Shown: positions 1 through 8,373, counted from the first letter of the stretch. The stretch is DNA of 64,000 nt from JAUSNA01 sp964511965 (GCA_964511965.1 CAZEGF010000022.1:1-64000); one strand, 5' to 3'. Notes: generated from the sequence alone by a model not told the origin. Program-made: numbers and translations.

Positions 1-173
1 GATCAGCGGGCCGCGGTGAATACGTTATCGGGTCTTGTACACACCGCCCGTCAAGGCAGCAAAGTCGATAACTATCGAAGGTCGCGTATGCGGACGAGAT
101 AGAGATTGATGATGAGGCTTAAGTCGTAACAAGGTATCCCTAGCCGAAGCTGGGGATGGATCACCTCCTTTCT
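1..173 (+). rRNA. 16S ribosomal RNA, 3' end (partial)
   Basis: The sequence carries the universal 16S 3' segments: the decoding-region stretch TTGTACACACCGCCCGTC near position 35, AAGTCGTAACAAGGTA near 121, and the helix-45/anti-Shine-Dalgarno end GGATCACCTCCTTTCT near 158-173. The 5' part lies outside the window. The CCTCC core is intact, so SD pairing remains possible although few genes here use it. No 23S gene follows; a terminator lies 150 nt downstream. Confidence 0.97.
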
Positions 174-201
174 AATACAAACTCTCAGGCCATCCAGTAA
201 T

Positions 202-288
202 GGAAGGACTAAGTTTTATTGGATTCCTCGATGTTCACATTGAGGAAGAAAAAACATTTTTTTAAAGAAAAATGTTATTAGTCTTTCC
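202..288 (+). other. Structured 3' trailer of the 16S transcript
   Basis: GGAAGGACTAA (202-212) pairs with TTAGTCTTTCC (278-288) with one G-U pair. Inside lie two further hairpins: TTCCTCGATG/CATTGAGGAA (224-247) and AACATTTTT/AAAAATGTT (253-276). This three-way structure just after the mature 3' end is a plausible processing stem (inference). Confidence 0.55.
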
Positions 289-320
289 TGCCACTTTTCA
301 AGCGTCTAATCACTTAGTTA

Positions 321-349
321 AAAACCTCGCACTTTGCGGGGTTTTTTTG
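321..349 (+). terminator. Rho-independent terminator after 16S
   Basis: AAAACCTCGC pairs with GCGGGGTTTT around an ACTTT loop and is followed by a T run. It closes the 16S transcript before any 23S gene. Confidence 0.85.
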
Positions 350-365
350 TGCTTTAATTAGATTA

Positions 366-767
366 ATGATTATTTTTATAAGTGCTGCAATACTAGGACT
401 ACCTTTCTGGATTTTATTATGGTTATTTGCCAAATATATTAGATTTAAAGCTTCATTACAGTATTATTGTTTTTCGTTTGTGGGTTTTATGCTTTTCGTT
501 ATGATAATTTATTCTTTGGTTCGATGGAATGAATATTCAACTTACTCTCACCCTCATTACGGGATTGGTATAGGGTGGGAATACTTTTTTTATTTTTTAT
601 TATTCTTTCCTTTGATAATTCCTCTTATTTCTGTTCCACACGTAACCATTAATTATTTCCTAACAAAAACTAGTCAAAGAACTGGTATCTGGAATTTGCT
701 AAAACCAATATTTGTAGTAACGCTTGGAATTGCAATAATTCTTTTAGTTCAACAATTCACAAAATAA
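366..767 (+). CDS. Small polytopic membrane protein, unknown
   Basis: I do not recognise a family. The 133-residue protein has about four hydrophobic segments (roughly residues 1-22, 36-52, 70-92 and 110-130), with a short Tyr/His-rich loop between the second and third. There are no catalytic motifs. It starts 17 nt after the 16S terminator and has no clear SD. Base composition matches the AT-rich neighbours. It could be a real small inner-membrane protein; only the uninterrupted frame and hydrophobic periodicity support it. Confidence 0.6.
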   Translation: MIIFISAAILGLPFWILLWLFAKYIRFKASLQYYCFSFVGFMLFVMIIYSLVRWNEYSTYSHPHYGIGIGWEYFFYFLLFFPLIIPLISVPHVTINYFLTKTSQRTGIWNLLKPIFVVTLGIAIILLVQQFTK

Positions 768-812
768 ATAATTAGTAAACAAAATTCAGAGCAGGAGTAA
801 TGGGTAGGGAAA

Positions 813-2579
813 TTATTTATAAACTACAGAAGTTCTTCCGAAATAATAGTTTCCAATAATTTGAGTTGTTTTTCCTGACTTAATATAAAATCCTGTTGTG
901 GTCGGTGTTCTGTAAGTACTATATCTTCCAAACACTACATAATAATTTCCTAAAGGCAAGGTTGTATTAATTGATCTAGTTGAAGTTAAAACAATTTTCC
1001 CTGTTGCTGTGTCGACAATATTTATTGTTGCATTAACCGATGGACTTGTTGCGACTGTTAACGGACTTTTAGTTATAGGTGTTGGAGTGGGAGTTTGAGT
1101 TGGTGTTGGAGGAACAGAAGTTGGTGTCGGTGTATAGGTCGGTGTGATTATTGGAGTAATAGTTGTTGTGGTTCCATCAGGTTTGGTAAATTGCAGAGTT
1201 CCTGTGGTTAAATCTGCAACTATTGTAGTAGTTGAACCACTACTTATTGGTATGGTAAGAGGTTGTGGAATAATTACTTTTTTGTCGTAAATAGTTACAT
1301 TTGTGGGATTTGAAAAAGTGAGTATATAATTACCCGGCTTTAATTTTTCCCAACTTATTCCCCAATCTTTAACAAGTACTACCTGATTGGTTTCAACAGA
1401 TGTAACTTGTATAGTGACGCCAACTGTTGGATTTGTTTCAACTCTTAACAGGCCCGGCGGAATATTCATATTTTGCATAATAGTGGAGTATGATAATTTT
1501 TGAGAACCATCAATTTTCACCACACCAAAGCTTCCCTCTGTTTTATTATTGTCCTGGATGGTATCGGAATATTGATAGTAAAGTATGGCCTTAGGTAACA
1601 AAGGTCTTACTTGATCCAAAATTTGAATGAGTATTGATGATTGTGCAGCTTCATCAAATCTTCCGTCCCCAGTCGGTATTCCTGTTTCAGCTATTATTAT
1701 TGGTTTTGCATAAGAACTTGCTACACCGGCTATAGCATTTTTAATTGTATTTATTTCTGATGTATTTTGTGGATATAAATCGAAAGAAAGAATATCAAGG
1801 CTTGGTCCGATTACTGAAAAAAATGTGTTCCATTTATCATAAAGTGTTTGGTTCAGTACAAAACCGGTAACATTTGTTGTGATCAAAGGAGTTGGATCTA
1901 CTGATTTAATAGCGCTTTTTGCAGCTTCTATGTTGGTTTTTAACCCTGACAAGTAATTTACCGGGTAAGGTTGGCTAACATCGGGAAGAGGAGGGGAAGG
2001 ATAGCCCTTGTAATTTAATGTATCAGCTTCATTATAAATCTGCCACACATCAACCTTTCCTTTATATCTCTGTGCCAAATAGGTAAAATAATCTGTTGTT
2101 ATTTTTGTATATTCAGTATCTGAAAAGTAGTTAGCAAAATCCGGAGTACTAGATAATAGATATACTTTTAATCCTTTAACTTTTGCATATGAAATAGCAT
2201 CATCGTATTGTTGTAAGTTTGTCTCGTTCCAGCTCATGTTGTTTGATCCAGAAGTAAGTCCTACGACATGACCGGGGACAATATTTAGACGTACCCATTT
2301 TTGTTGGTTTGCAACTAATGCATCAACCGTTGTATGGAAAAATGAGAGCGATAAATTGGATTCATTTCCAGTACCGGTTGGATTTAAATGAGTATTAAAT
2401 CCGTATTCGATTGAAGTTAAATCTGATGCATGTTGACGGAATTCTATTTGTTGCCTAACTAAATAAAATGTTCCAACTATAAGAAGTGTAGTCACACCCA
2501 GAAATCCAAACAACTTGAAGTTGTGAAGATTATCTTTAAATCTTTCAAATAAACTCTTTTGGCGGATAACCCTTACCAT
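813..2579 (-). CDS. Membrane-anchored clan GH-A-like glycoside hydrolase
   Basis: A transmembrane anchor (about residues 22-41) is followed by the motif QQIEFRQHAS, a variant of the RQRAS juxtamembrane motif seen in three neighbouring proteins. Residues 55-370 look like a (beta/alpha)8 glycosidase of clan GH-A: WQIYNEAD gives the putative acid/base Glu184 and IIIAETG the putative nucleophile Glu298. The C-terminal part has two PEGA-like beta modules (about 378-435 and 505-585) separated by a Pro/Thr stalk (475-505). It probably acts on polysaccharide outside the cell while tethered to the membrane. The exact GH family and substrate cannot be told from sequence alone. It stands alone on the minus strand, with tRNA-Ile upstream. 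Confidence 0.75.
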   Translation of the reverse strand: MVRVIRQKSLFERFKDNLHNFKLFGFLGVTTLLIVGTFYLVRQQIEFRQHASDLTSIEYGFNTHLNPTGTGNESNLSLSFFHTTVDALVANQQKWVRLNIVPGHVVGLTSGSNNMSWNETNLQQYDDAISYAKVKGLKVYLLSSTPDFANYFSDTEYTKITTDYFTYLAQRYKGKVDVWQIYNEADTLNYKGYPSPPLPDVSQPYPVNYLSGLKTNIEAAKSAIKSVDPTPLITTNVTGFVLNQTLYDKWNTFFSVIGPSLDILSFDLYPQNTSEINTIKNAIAGVASSYAKPIIIAETGIPTGDGRFDEAAQSSILIQILDQVRPLLPKAILYYQYSDTIQDNNKTEGSFGVVKIDGSQKLSYSTIMQNMNIPPGLLRVETNPTVGVTIQVTSVETNQVVLVKDWGISWEKLKPGNYILTFSNPTNVTIYDKKVIIPQPLTIPISSGSTTTIVADLTTGTLQFTKPDGTTTTITPIITPTYTPTPTSVPPTPTQTPTPTPITKSPLTVATSPSVNATINIVDTATGKIVLTSTRSINTTLPLGNYYVVFGRYSTYRTPTTTGFYIKSGKTTQIIGNYYFGRTSVVYK

Positions 2580-2644
2580 AATGGTATTTAATTCAAGCTA
2601 TCATAGGGGACAAGGCGAAGTCAATTAGGGGAAAACTGTTTGGG

Positions 2645-2716
2645 TGGGCGCACATGGGATCGAACCATGGACCTCGTTCTTATCAGGAACGCGCTCTACC
2701 ACTGAGCCATGCGCCC
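2645..2716 (-). tRNA. tRNA-Ile (GAT anticodon)
   Basis: Read on the minus strand it starts GGGCGCATGGCTCAGTGG, has anticodon loop CTGATAA, T-arm CATGG-TTCGATC-CCATG and acceptor TGCGCCC plus discriminator A. All stems pair over 72 nt. CCA is not encoded. Confidence 0.96.
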
Positions 2717-2760
2717 AAACTTTTTCTATTAGGCAAATGGCTAAGGGGCAAACTATGTTT

Positions 2761-2806
2761 ACCACTGACGCCGATTTCAATCGGCGGGATCGCCATGCGC
2801 CCAAAC
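2761..2806 (-). pseudogene. tRNA-Ile 5'-end remnant split by a hairpin
   Basis: ACCACTGA (2761-2768) and GCCATGCGCCCAAAC (2792-2806) are exact copies of the D-arm and acceptor side of the tRNA-Ile 86 bp away. They are separated by 23 nt containing a perfect hairpin, CGCCGATT-TC-AATCGGCG (2769-2786). It cannot be a functional tRNA. Confidence 0.6.
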
Positions 2807-2951
2807 ATTAATTCACAATAGACAATTATAACAAAATTGCCTCAAAAGAGCTACAAATAATCCTCTTGCCATTATCAATTTACTTTGTTAATCTATTGTA
2901 TCTTTAGTTATTGCTCCTAACTACTGACTAGTAACTACTAGCTTATAATTT

Positions 2952-3521
2952 ATGGTTTTATCCGACAGAGACATCAAAGATTATATTAAGAAGAAAAAAA
3001 TTGTTATAACCCCGACTCCTGATTTCAAAACTCAGCTTGGAACATGCTCACTAGACCTTCGACTCGGTAATAAATTCCGAATTTTTGATCATAGTAAGAA
3101 TGCGTATCTTGATCCGACAAAAAAGGATTACACCAATGAAATTACGACCGAAGTAAAGGTTAAAACCGGTTCACCTTTCATTATGCAGCCTGGGGATTTT
3201 GTCCTGGCAGTAACTTTGGAAAGGGTCAAAATTCCAGACGATCTTTTAGGAAGACTTGAAGGACGTTCATCTTTGGGTCGCCTTGGGATAGTTGTCCATT
3301 CAACTGCCAGCATATTTGACGCTGGATGGGATGGAAATTGTGTTTTGGAATTAGGCAATCTTGGAAGAATGGCTGTAGCTTTATATCCCGGAATGAGAAT
3401 TTGTGCGATGGCATTTGAACAGTTATCATCCCCTGCAGAAGTTCCATATACTGCAAGAAAAGAAGCAAAGTACCGATTTCAAAAAGGCCCCGACGAAAGC
3501 CGATACAACCTTGATAAATAA
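2952..3521 (+). CDS. dcd: dCTP deaminase
   Basis: Deaminates dCTP to dUTP for dTMP synthesis. The 189-residue length and the core segment with GRLEGRSSLGRLGIVVHSTA, FDAGWDG and VLELGNLG match the trimeric dCTP deaminase/dUTPase superfamily. The Arg/Ser pair of GRSSLGR and the Glu in VLEL fit the nucleotide-binding and catalytic positions. I cannot tell whether it is mono-functional or also a dUTPase as in the DCD-DUT subgroup. A TATAAT box sits 2 nt before the ATG, too close to serve this start, so transcription may begin further upstream. It is flanked by unrelated minus-strand surface genes. Confidence 0.92.
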   Translation: MVLSDRDIKDYIKKKKIVITPTPDFKTQLGTCSLDLRLGNKFRIFDHSKNAYLDPTKKDYTNEITTEVKVKTGSPFIMQPGDFVLAVTLERVKIPDDLLGRLEGRSSLGRLGIVVHSTASIFDAGWDGNCVLELGNLGRMAVALYPGMRICAMAFEQLSSPAEVPYTARKEAKYRFQKGPDESRYNLDK

Positions 3522-3643
3522 TATTTGATACTTGAGATTTGAAGTTTGAGGATCGAATTTGATGTTTGAGGATAGAAAGTAGATTTCCTTCCAGTTTCGA
3601 ACGTCAAAATCTAGTATCTAAATTCGATTTTCTAATATCAAAA

Positions 3644-5497
3644 CTACAGTGCTAGCAAGAAGATTCCAGCAACTATTACAATAAATATTCCCCCGATTAC
3701 ACCAAATGTTTGAAGCACACCTCCAGGTTTTGCAATTGTTGGCGTTGCAGTTGGTGGCGTAGTTGGCGAAGGGGTGTTGGTTGCCGTAGCTAGAATAACG
3801 GTTGGGGTTGGAGATAGCGTTGGAGTAAGCGAAGCTTGCCCCTGTGCAGGGGTTGGTGTATTTGTTGGCGTAGGAGATGGTGCTTGAGTTATTACAACTA
3901 CCGTCGGAGTTGGAGTTATAGGGGTAGTTGGGGTTGGAGAAGGAGTTGGCGTTGGAGTGTTGGTGGGCGTTGGAGTTGGAGTTCTCGTTGGGGTTGGGGT
4001 TGGAGTATTGGTTGGAGTCGGAGTGTTTGTTGGAAGAGTAACCACAGTAGGAGTGACCGAAGTTGTAGTCGTTGGAGTTCCGGTTGGTACTTGTGTTGCT
4101 GTTATTGTGGGGGTATCAGTTACAGAGGGAGTTGGAGTTTGGGTTATCTCTGCATCTAAAGTTGGTCCAAAGTCTGCTGTCCACCACCAATTATGTCCGT
4201 TGGGATCTGGGAAGCGAGCAATACCAATAGCTCTATCGGTTGGAGTTTTCATTCCTTCACGGTGCGCATAGGTACAATTGCCGCTGCTGTCTGGATCGCA
4301 CCCATCTCTCCACGCTTCAAAAACTGTCTGTGCAAGGCCACCCGATGTTACAGCTGCGTTTTCACTTGCTTGTCCAGGGTATCCAAAAAATGATGCACGT
4401 TGCGCAGGATTTCTTCCCAGAGAATCAATATGGCTTAATTTTTGTTGATTTTTCATATCCTCCGTCATCCATTTCGCTGCTTTATATAGGGTTTTTGAAA
4501 CTTTTAGGGGTTGGAGGTTAAATGTAGCCCGATAATCGTTGATGATTTTTACAAAATTCCATTCCTCTTGATCCAACATAACTCCGGTTGGAGTAGGAGT
4601 TACCGTAGTCGATGGTGTTGGTGTATTACATTTAGGATCTGCAACCATCGATTGACTCGCCGATTTTGCTTTAGCGAACCAATCTGGGTCAGTTCTTGGA
4701 ATATTTTTATAGTAAGTATCATAACAATACTGAAGTTTTGTTTGATCTGCGTATGGAAGATGTGAACCATCAACGCTAGATAGCCAGGTAAAAAGTTCTT
4801 TTGATTTTGGAGTGGTATTGCCAAGTGCAGTTAGTGGAATTGAATGATTTCCATTAACTCCATAGTCACGGTAGTAGTTGACAGTTCCATAAACAGTTTC
4901 GGCAAACCCGGAAGTTAGCTCATCCGGATTTCTTCCTTCAGGAAATGCAACTTTAAAAATCCAAATTGCACTTCCTTCATTGAGCGCTCCATCAGGCCCA
5001 CTATTCACGCAATTAAATGCATGGAGAGATTCGTGAAAGAGAGTATCAAGAAATGTTGCAGCATCGGCATCTTTGATAGTAAGATTTGCATTATTGCACG
5101 TTGCATTGCCTCCACCAGTACCGGCAGTTATGTTTAGATGTGTGTAGCTCCAAATCTCAGCGTAAAAACCTGTCGTTTTATTATTTAGAACCTTTTTAAC
5201 GGCAACCATCAATTTATCTTTATCAGCTCCGGTAAGATTTGTTTCTATTACAAGATTTGCAAGGGCATCGCGGTCTGCTTGCGAAAGTGCAGCAACCTCG
5301 TCATTTATTTGCGCTATAGTCTTTGTAGAAGCCCATGATTTGAAGCTATCTCGTGTTCCAGTTGTTACAATTGTAGATAGAGTATCACCGCTGGCTCTTT
5401 GTCTGTTGTCCTGATTTTGCTTTACTAAAAATGTGGTAATTGCTAATGCAACCAATACAAATAATATCGCACCTATAAGAACGAATTTTTTCCTCAC
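3644..5497 (-). CDS. Membrane-anchored zinc metallopeptidase with CAP domain
   Basis: Starts with GTG. An N-terminal anchor (about residues 5-25) precedes QNQDNRQRAS. Residues 50-290 form a gluzincin-like domain: HESLH at 155-159 (HExxH) and Glu174 in ALNEGSA as likely third ligand. Residues 311-447 form a CAP/SCP domain with SHIDSLGR, GQASENAA and NGHNWWW as the usual His/Glu positions. A Pro/Thr stalk of about 130 residues leads to a hydrophobic C-terminus ending LLAL without positive charges. The peptidase domain is a close paralogue of the one in the gene at 8379-10271. Part of the stalk (near 3826-3853) is encoded by a dispersed repeat also found in the gene at 6005-6370. Activity and substrate are unknown. 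Confidence 0.8.
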   Translation of the reverse strand: MRKKFVLIGAILFVLVALAITTFLVKQNQDNRQRASGDTLSTIVTTGTRDSFKSWASTKTIAQINDEVAALSQADRDALANLVIETNLTGADKDKLMVAVKKVLNNKTTGFYAEIWSYTHLNITAGTGGGNATCNNANLTIKDADAATFLDTLFHESLHAFNCVNSGPDGALNEGSAIWIFKVAFPEGRNPDELTSGFAETVYGTVNYYRDYGVNGNHSIPLTALGNTTPKSKELFTWLSSVDGSHLPYADQTKLQYCYDTYYKNIPRTDPDWFAKAKSASQSMVADPKCNTPTPSTTVTPTPTGVMLDQEEWNFVKIINDYRATFNLQPLKVSKTLYKAAKWMTEDMKNQQKLSHIDSLGRNPAQRASFFGYPGQASENAAVTSGGLAQTVFEAWRDGCDPDSSGNCTYAHREGMKTPTDRAIGIARFPDPNGHNWWWTADFGPTLDAEITQTPTPSVTDTPTITATQVPTGTPTTTTSVTPTVVTLPTNTPTPTNTPTPTPTRTPTPTPTNTPTPTPSPTPTTPITPTPTVVVITQAPSPTPTNTPTPAQGQASLTPTLSPTPTVILATATNTPSPTTPPTATPTIAKPGGVLQTFGVIGGIFIVIVAGIFLLAL

Positions 5498-5502
5498 AAT
5501 TC

Positions 5503-5531
5503 ATCTTAGCAAGCTATCCAGGTCCTGTCAC
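5503..5531 (-). promoter_or_regulatory. Promoter, leaderless, for the zincin-CAP gene
   Basis: On the minus strand: GTGACA, 17 nt, TAAGAT, then 5 nt to the GTG start at 5497. The predicted RNA start coincides with the start codon and supports the GTG choice. Confidence 0.55.
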
Positions 5532-5640
5532 TCCTCACCCCCATTTGCGCTCCTTCTCGCCCGCTCTACTTATCTAAAATATACAAGGATCGTTTGCTCG
5601 AAGTTCTCAATGAGGTCCCCCAGTCGTGCCACCCAAATAG

Positions 5641-5669
5641 TTGGAATATGTGCCTATTTCTGGTAAACT
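5641..5669 (+). promoter_or_regulatory. Promoter of tRNA-Cys
   Basis: TTGGAA (5641-5646), 17 nt, TAAACT (5664-5669), 17 nt upstream of the mature tRNA 5' end. Confidence 0.6.
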
Positions 5670-5686
5670 CAAGCCTACGAGACGAA

Positions 5687-5761
5687 GGCGTAGTGGCGAA
5701 GAGGTAACGCATCGGTCTGCAAAACCGCTATGCAGGGGTTCGATTCCCCTCTACGCCTCCA
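5687..5761 (+). tRNA. tRNA-Cys (GCA anticodon), CCA encoded
   Basis: Acceptor GGCGTAG pairs with CTACGCC, anticodon loop CTGCAAA, T-arm GGGG-TTCGATT-CCCC, discriminator T followed by an encoded CCA (5759-5761). Confidence 0.95.
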
Positions 5762-5846
5762 ATGTCTGCAAAATTTTTACAATTTGGGAATCAAATTGAG
5801 AGATGCGAGTTGTTGGCTTTGCCAACATTCAGCTTTGCTGACTGGA

Positions 5847-5865
5847 CGATTCCCTTCCGCGCCTC
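5847..5865 (+). pseudogene. tRNA-Cys 3'-end-like remnant
   Basis: CGATTCCCTTCCGCGCCTC matches the T-arm/acceptor end of the tRNA-Cys about 100 bp upstream at 16 of 19 positions. Between them lie two small hairpins, GTTGGC-TTT-GCCAAC and TCAGC-TTT-GCTGA. Confidence 0.4.
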
Positions 5866-6012
5866 ATGAGTGAGAAATATCAATATATAGAACCCCTTAA
5901 AAAGGGTGTTGCTGTTACAGAACTTGTGACAAAAACTGTCTATAAAGCAGTTGAACCTCGGGTGAAAAGAAGAATGCTAAGAAATGTAGCAAAACTTCTC
6001 AGAGTTACTTAA
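5866..6012 (+). CDS. Possible 48-residue basic protein
   Basis: An ATG frame begins MSEKYQYIEPLKKGVAVTEL and ends in a basic tail (RVKRRMLRNVAKLLRVT). It has no SD or clear promoter, starts at the very end of the tRNA-like remnant, and its stop overlaps the end of the opposing gene by 8 nt. No family recognised. It may be chance; the basic amphipathic C-terminus and a gap otherwise without genes are the only support. Confidence 0.35.
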   Translation: MSEKYQYIEPLKKGVAVTELVTKTVYKAVEPRVKRRMLRNVAKLLRVT

Positions 6013-6370
6013 TTTCCGTATCAAAAATTGTAGGACTCACCGCAGGAGTAAGCGAAGCTTGCCCCTGTTCAGGGGTGGGTGTTGGAGTGGGTGATGGAGT
6101 TGGTGTTTTAACTACAGATGTTGGTAAAACAATTGATGGTGTTGGTTCTGATGCTCTCTGTCTGGTATCTTGTTGCTGACTCATCTGAGAGATAGTAAGA
6201 GGAAGTATTAAGAGAGCCAATGCCAATGCTCCAACAGGTAGAAGTGCAGAATAATTCCTTTTTTTAGGCATCTTTGCCCCTCCCCCTGGAATTGGGTTTT
6301 GAAAATTGTCGTTGAGTCCAATTTTTGGAGCCAGCGGCCCCTGAAATGAATTTTGAGGTAATTCTGCCAT
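6005..6370 (-). CDS. Small membrane-anchored RQRAS protein
   Basis: A 121-residue protein with a cytoplasmic N-terminus of about 40 residues (PGGGAKMPKKRN), one transmembrane helix (about 42-62), then QQQDTRQRASEP and a Pro/Thr stalk, with no folded domain after it. It lies 7 nt behind the cohesin gene at 6378 and has a weak SD (TAGGA). The segment EQGQASLTP is encoded by the dispersed AAGCGAAGCTTG repeat, also present in the stalk of the zincin-CAP gene. Function unknown; probably a surface stub or partner of the adjacent cohesin proteins (inference). Confidence 0.65.
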   Translation of the reverse strand: MAELPQNSFQGPLAPKIGLNDNFQNPIPGGGAKMPKKRNYSALLPVGALALALLILPLTISQMSQQQDTRQRASEPTPSIVLPTSVVKTPTPSPTPTPTPEQGQASLTPAVSPTIFDTEIK

Positions 6371-6377
6371 ACAATTC

Positions 6378-6995
6378 CTAACGCCCTCCTATAGTTGGAG
6401 AAGCTACCGGTGGCTGACTTACGATTATCTGAAGTGGAGTGCTGATATTAAGAACTGAAGACTGTGATTTAAAGGTAGTAACTGCTGATTTAGGTAAGAA
6501 TGTTATCTGAGAAAAAGTAGCTCCGGAAAATTTATTTACTGTAAATCCAAGCGTTGCTATTGATCCTGTCCCTGTTTTCTCACTATCATTATTTCCAACT
6601 GCAATTGCAAACGAAATTCTACCTTGCGTTGGGTCTACGTTATTAATAAGAACGACTGGATTTGCACCGAAAAATGGATTTCTTAGAGCAGGGGTAAGCG
6701 TAACATTTGTCAAAACCTTTGGATCATATGAAAGCTCAACTTGCGCGCCACTTACTGGTTTGCCATTTGTGTTGATGGTGATATCTATAACTTGAGCTGT
6801 TGCAGATTTACTAACATCTACAGGATTTGTCGAAAATGAAAGATCAGCATAGGCTTTTACAGTAACTGGGGTAGGTGTAGGTGGAACGGTTGTTGTTCGA
6901 GTCTGTAAAGTCTGATCTGATCTTACAGCCAAATAGATAAGAACTCCAGTGATTATAGCTAAAATGATTATGAGTATTGTTGTTTTTTTTGGCAT
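6378..6995 (-). CDS. Membrane-anchored cohesin-domain protein
   Basis: A 205-residue protein: short basic N-terminus, transmembrane helix (about 6-24), Thr/Pro spacer, then one cohesin-like beta domain over about residues 45-195. Cohesin signatures are VQELSYDP-like wording (here GAQVELSYDPKVLTNVTL), ISFAIAVG and GSIATLGFTV. Cohesins bind dockerins; dockerin-like modules occur in the two genes upstream on the same strand. With a single anchor it would present its binding site outside the cell. It is 91 nt from the cohesin-dockerin gene and 7 nt from the RQRAS stub, so the three may be cotranscribed. Partner specificity is not predictable here. Confidence 0.75.
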   Translation of the reverse strand: MPKKTTILIIILAIITGVLIYLAVRSDQTLQTRTTTVPPTPTPVTVKAYADLSFSTNPVDVSKSATAQVIDITINTNGKPVSGAQVELSYDPKVLTNVTLTPALRNPFFGANPVVLINNVDPTQGRISFAIAVGNNDSEKTGTGSIATLGFTVNKFSGATFSQITFLPKSAVTTFKSQSSVLNISTPLQIIVSQPPVASPTIGGR

Positions 6996-7086
6996 AGTTT
7001 AATGTCGAATGACTAATTGCTAATGGTTAATTTCATTGTATGTTTTTAATCATTAATCATCAACTATCAATCATTGCGCGAAGCGC

Positions 7087-8373
7087 TCAGTCTCCATTTC
7101 TTATGTAAAATCCACGGGACAGGATGTTTGCATCAATGTCATCACCATTAACAACTCCATCATCATTAAAGTCTGCTCTTTTTGCTATTTCAGTTGTGCA
7201 AGCCGGCTGTCCTCGATAACAGGCTTGGAAGAGATTGTAGTCAAGAATATCAAGTGTATTGTCAGGTTCATTAGAAGCACCCGTTAGGTCGCCTGGGACC
7301 AATTCTACTGATGGAGCGACATTCGTAGTTGCAGCGGGGACAATAGTAATTATGCCAGGGATAAATTTAAATAGAGTATTATTAAGTTTTAATTTAATTC
7401 GATAACTCGTAGAAGTAGTGCTTTGAGCAGCAACTCCGATTTGGCCTTCAAATTTACCATTGGTTGAGTTATATGTTAGAACTCCTATGCTACTTGGAAC
7501 AAGTGCATTTTGTGAATCATAAACGATTGCAGTCACCTGCCTTGTAGTTGTTTTTGGAGCATTATTGTCTCCCGATACTGTGTTTCCAATTGCTGGAAGA
7601 GTTACAGCAACTTTTACGATGGTTTCAGACGCCCCTATAGTTGGAGTAGGTATTGGTGTCGAGGTTGGTAGGGGAGTTGGACTTGGTGATGGTGTTGGAG
7701 TTGGTGATGGTGTTGGAGTTGGGCTTGGAGTTGGAGAATTAGTAGGAGTAGTTGAAACTGTAACAGCTTGAGTTGGACTTGGGGCTGTTGTTGTGGTTAC
7801 GGTTGGAGAAAGTGGTGTATTAGGGTCCACTACGGTAATTGTTGAGATTATGTTTCCAGCATTTTCAACAGGTACATACGTACTAAATAATGATGCAGTT
7901 GCTTGTATATCATCCACCGTTACTTTTATTTGTCCAGCTTTTAATGCCTTAAATCCAAATTTCAAAATATCCTGACTATTACCTGTTACCTTTGTATTCG
8001 TTGTATTTACTAGTGTTAACTCAATTTGACCATCTTGTGTATTTGATTGCTGTATAGCCGTATAAGGACTTGTAATAGAAACCCCTGCATTTTCTGTTAA
8101 CCCAGAAGAATAGTTTATTTTAAAATGTAGGGCACCAATATCATTAGTCCCTGCATTTACGAGTAAAGCGAGTGTTACTGAATCCCCAATTTTTACATTT
8201 TGGATCGGATTTGCGAAGTTAAATGAGATTGCAGGAGCAGAATCTGCACGCTGTCTGACATCTTGTTGCTTCAATACCTGATTTATGACAAAAGGAAGGG
8301 AAAGAGCGAGAACAATAACAAGTCCTATCATTAATTTTGGTCTGCTTTTAAATATTGTTTTAATTTTTTCCAT
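7087..8373 (-). CDS. Membrane-anchored cohesin plus dockerin protein
   Basis: Start chosen at MEKIKTIF, 5 nt after the stop of the upstream gene; an in-frame ATG at 8391 would overlap that gene by 13 nt and a longer frame opens at 8442. Order (from MEKIKTIF): transmembrane helix (about 14-34), KQQDVRQRAD, cohesin-like domain (about 47-187), Pro/Thr stalk (about 192-248), an Ig-like module (about 250-360), and a C-terminal dockerin-like region with two acidic loops (DNTLDILDYNLF and DFNDDGVVNGDD). Having both partner modules would let it bind or chain with others. The first acidic loop is less canonical than the second. Confidence 0.75.
   Translation of the reverse strand: MEKIKTIFKSRPKLMIGLVIVLALSLPFVINQVLKQQDVRQRADSAPAISFNFANPIQNVKIGDSVTLALLVNAGTNDIGALHFKINYSSGLTENAGVSITSPYTAIQQSNTQDGQIELTLVNTTNTKVTGNSQDILKFGFKALKAGQIKVTVDDIQATASLFSTYVPVENAGNIISTITVVDPNTPLSPTVTTTTAPSPTQAVTVSTTPTNSPTPSPTPTPSPTPTPSPSPTPLPTSTPIPTPTIGASETIVKVAVTLPAIGNTVSGDNNAPKTTTRQVTAIVYDSQNALVPSSIGVLTYNSTNGKFEGQIGVAAQSTTSTSYRIKLKLNNTLFKFIPGIITIVPAATTNVAPSVELVPGDLTGASNEPDNTLDILDYNLFQACYRGQPACTTEIAKRADFNDDGVVNGDDIDANILSRGFYIRNGD

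Noticed and set aside
2944..2949. TATAAT just before dcd taken as a leaderless promoter
   Set aside because: Only 2 nt separate it from the ATG, so RNA would start inside the gene; no -35 at 17 nt.
3836..4521. Plus-strand ORFs opposite the Pro/Thr stalk (Gly/Val- or Trp/Ser-rich)
   Set aside because: Low-complexity shadows of the repeated PT codons in the zincin-CAP gene.
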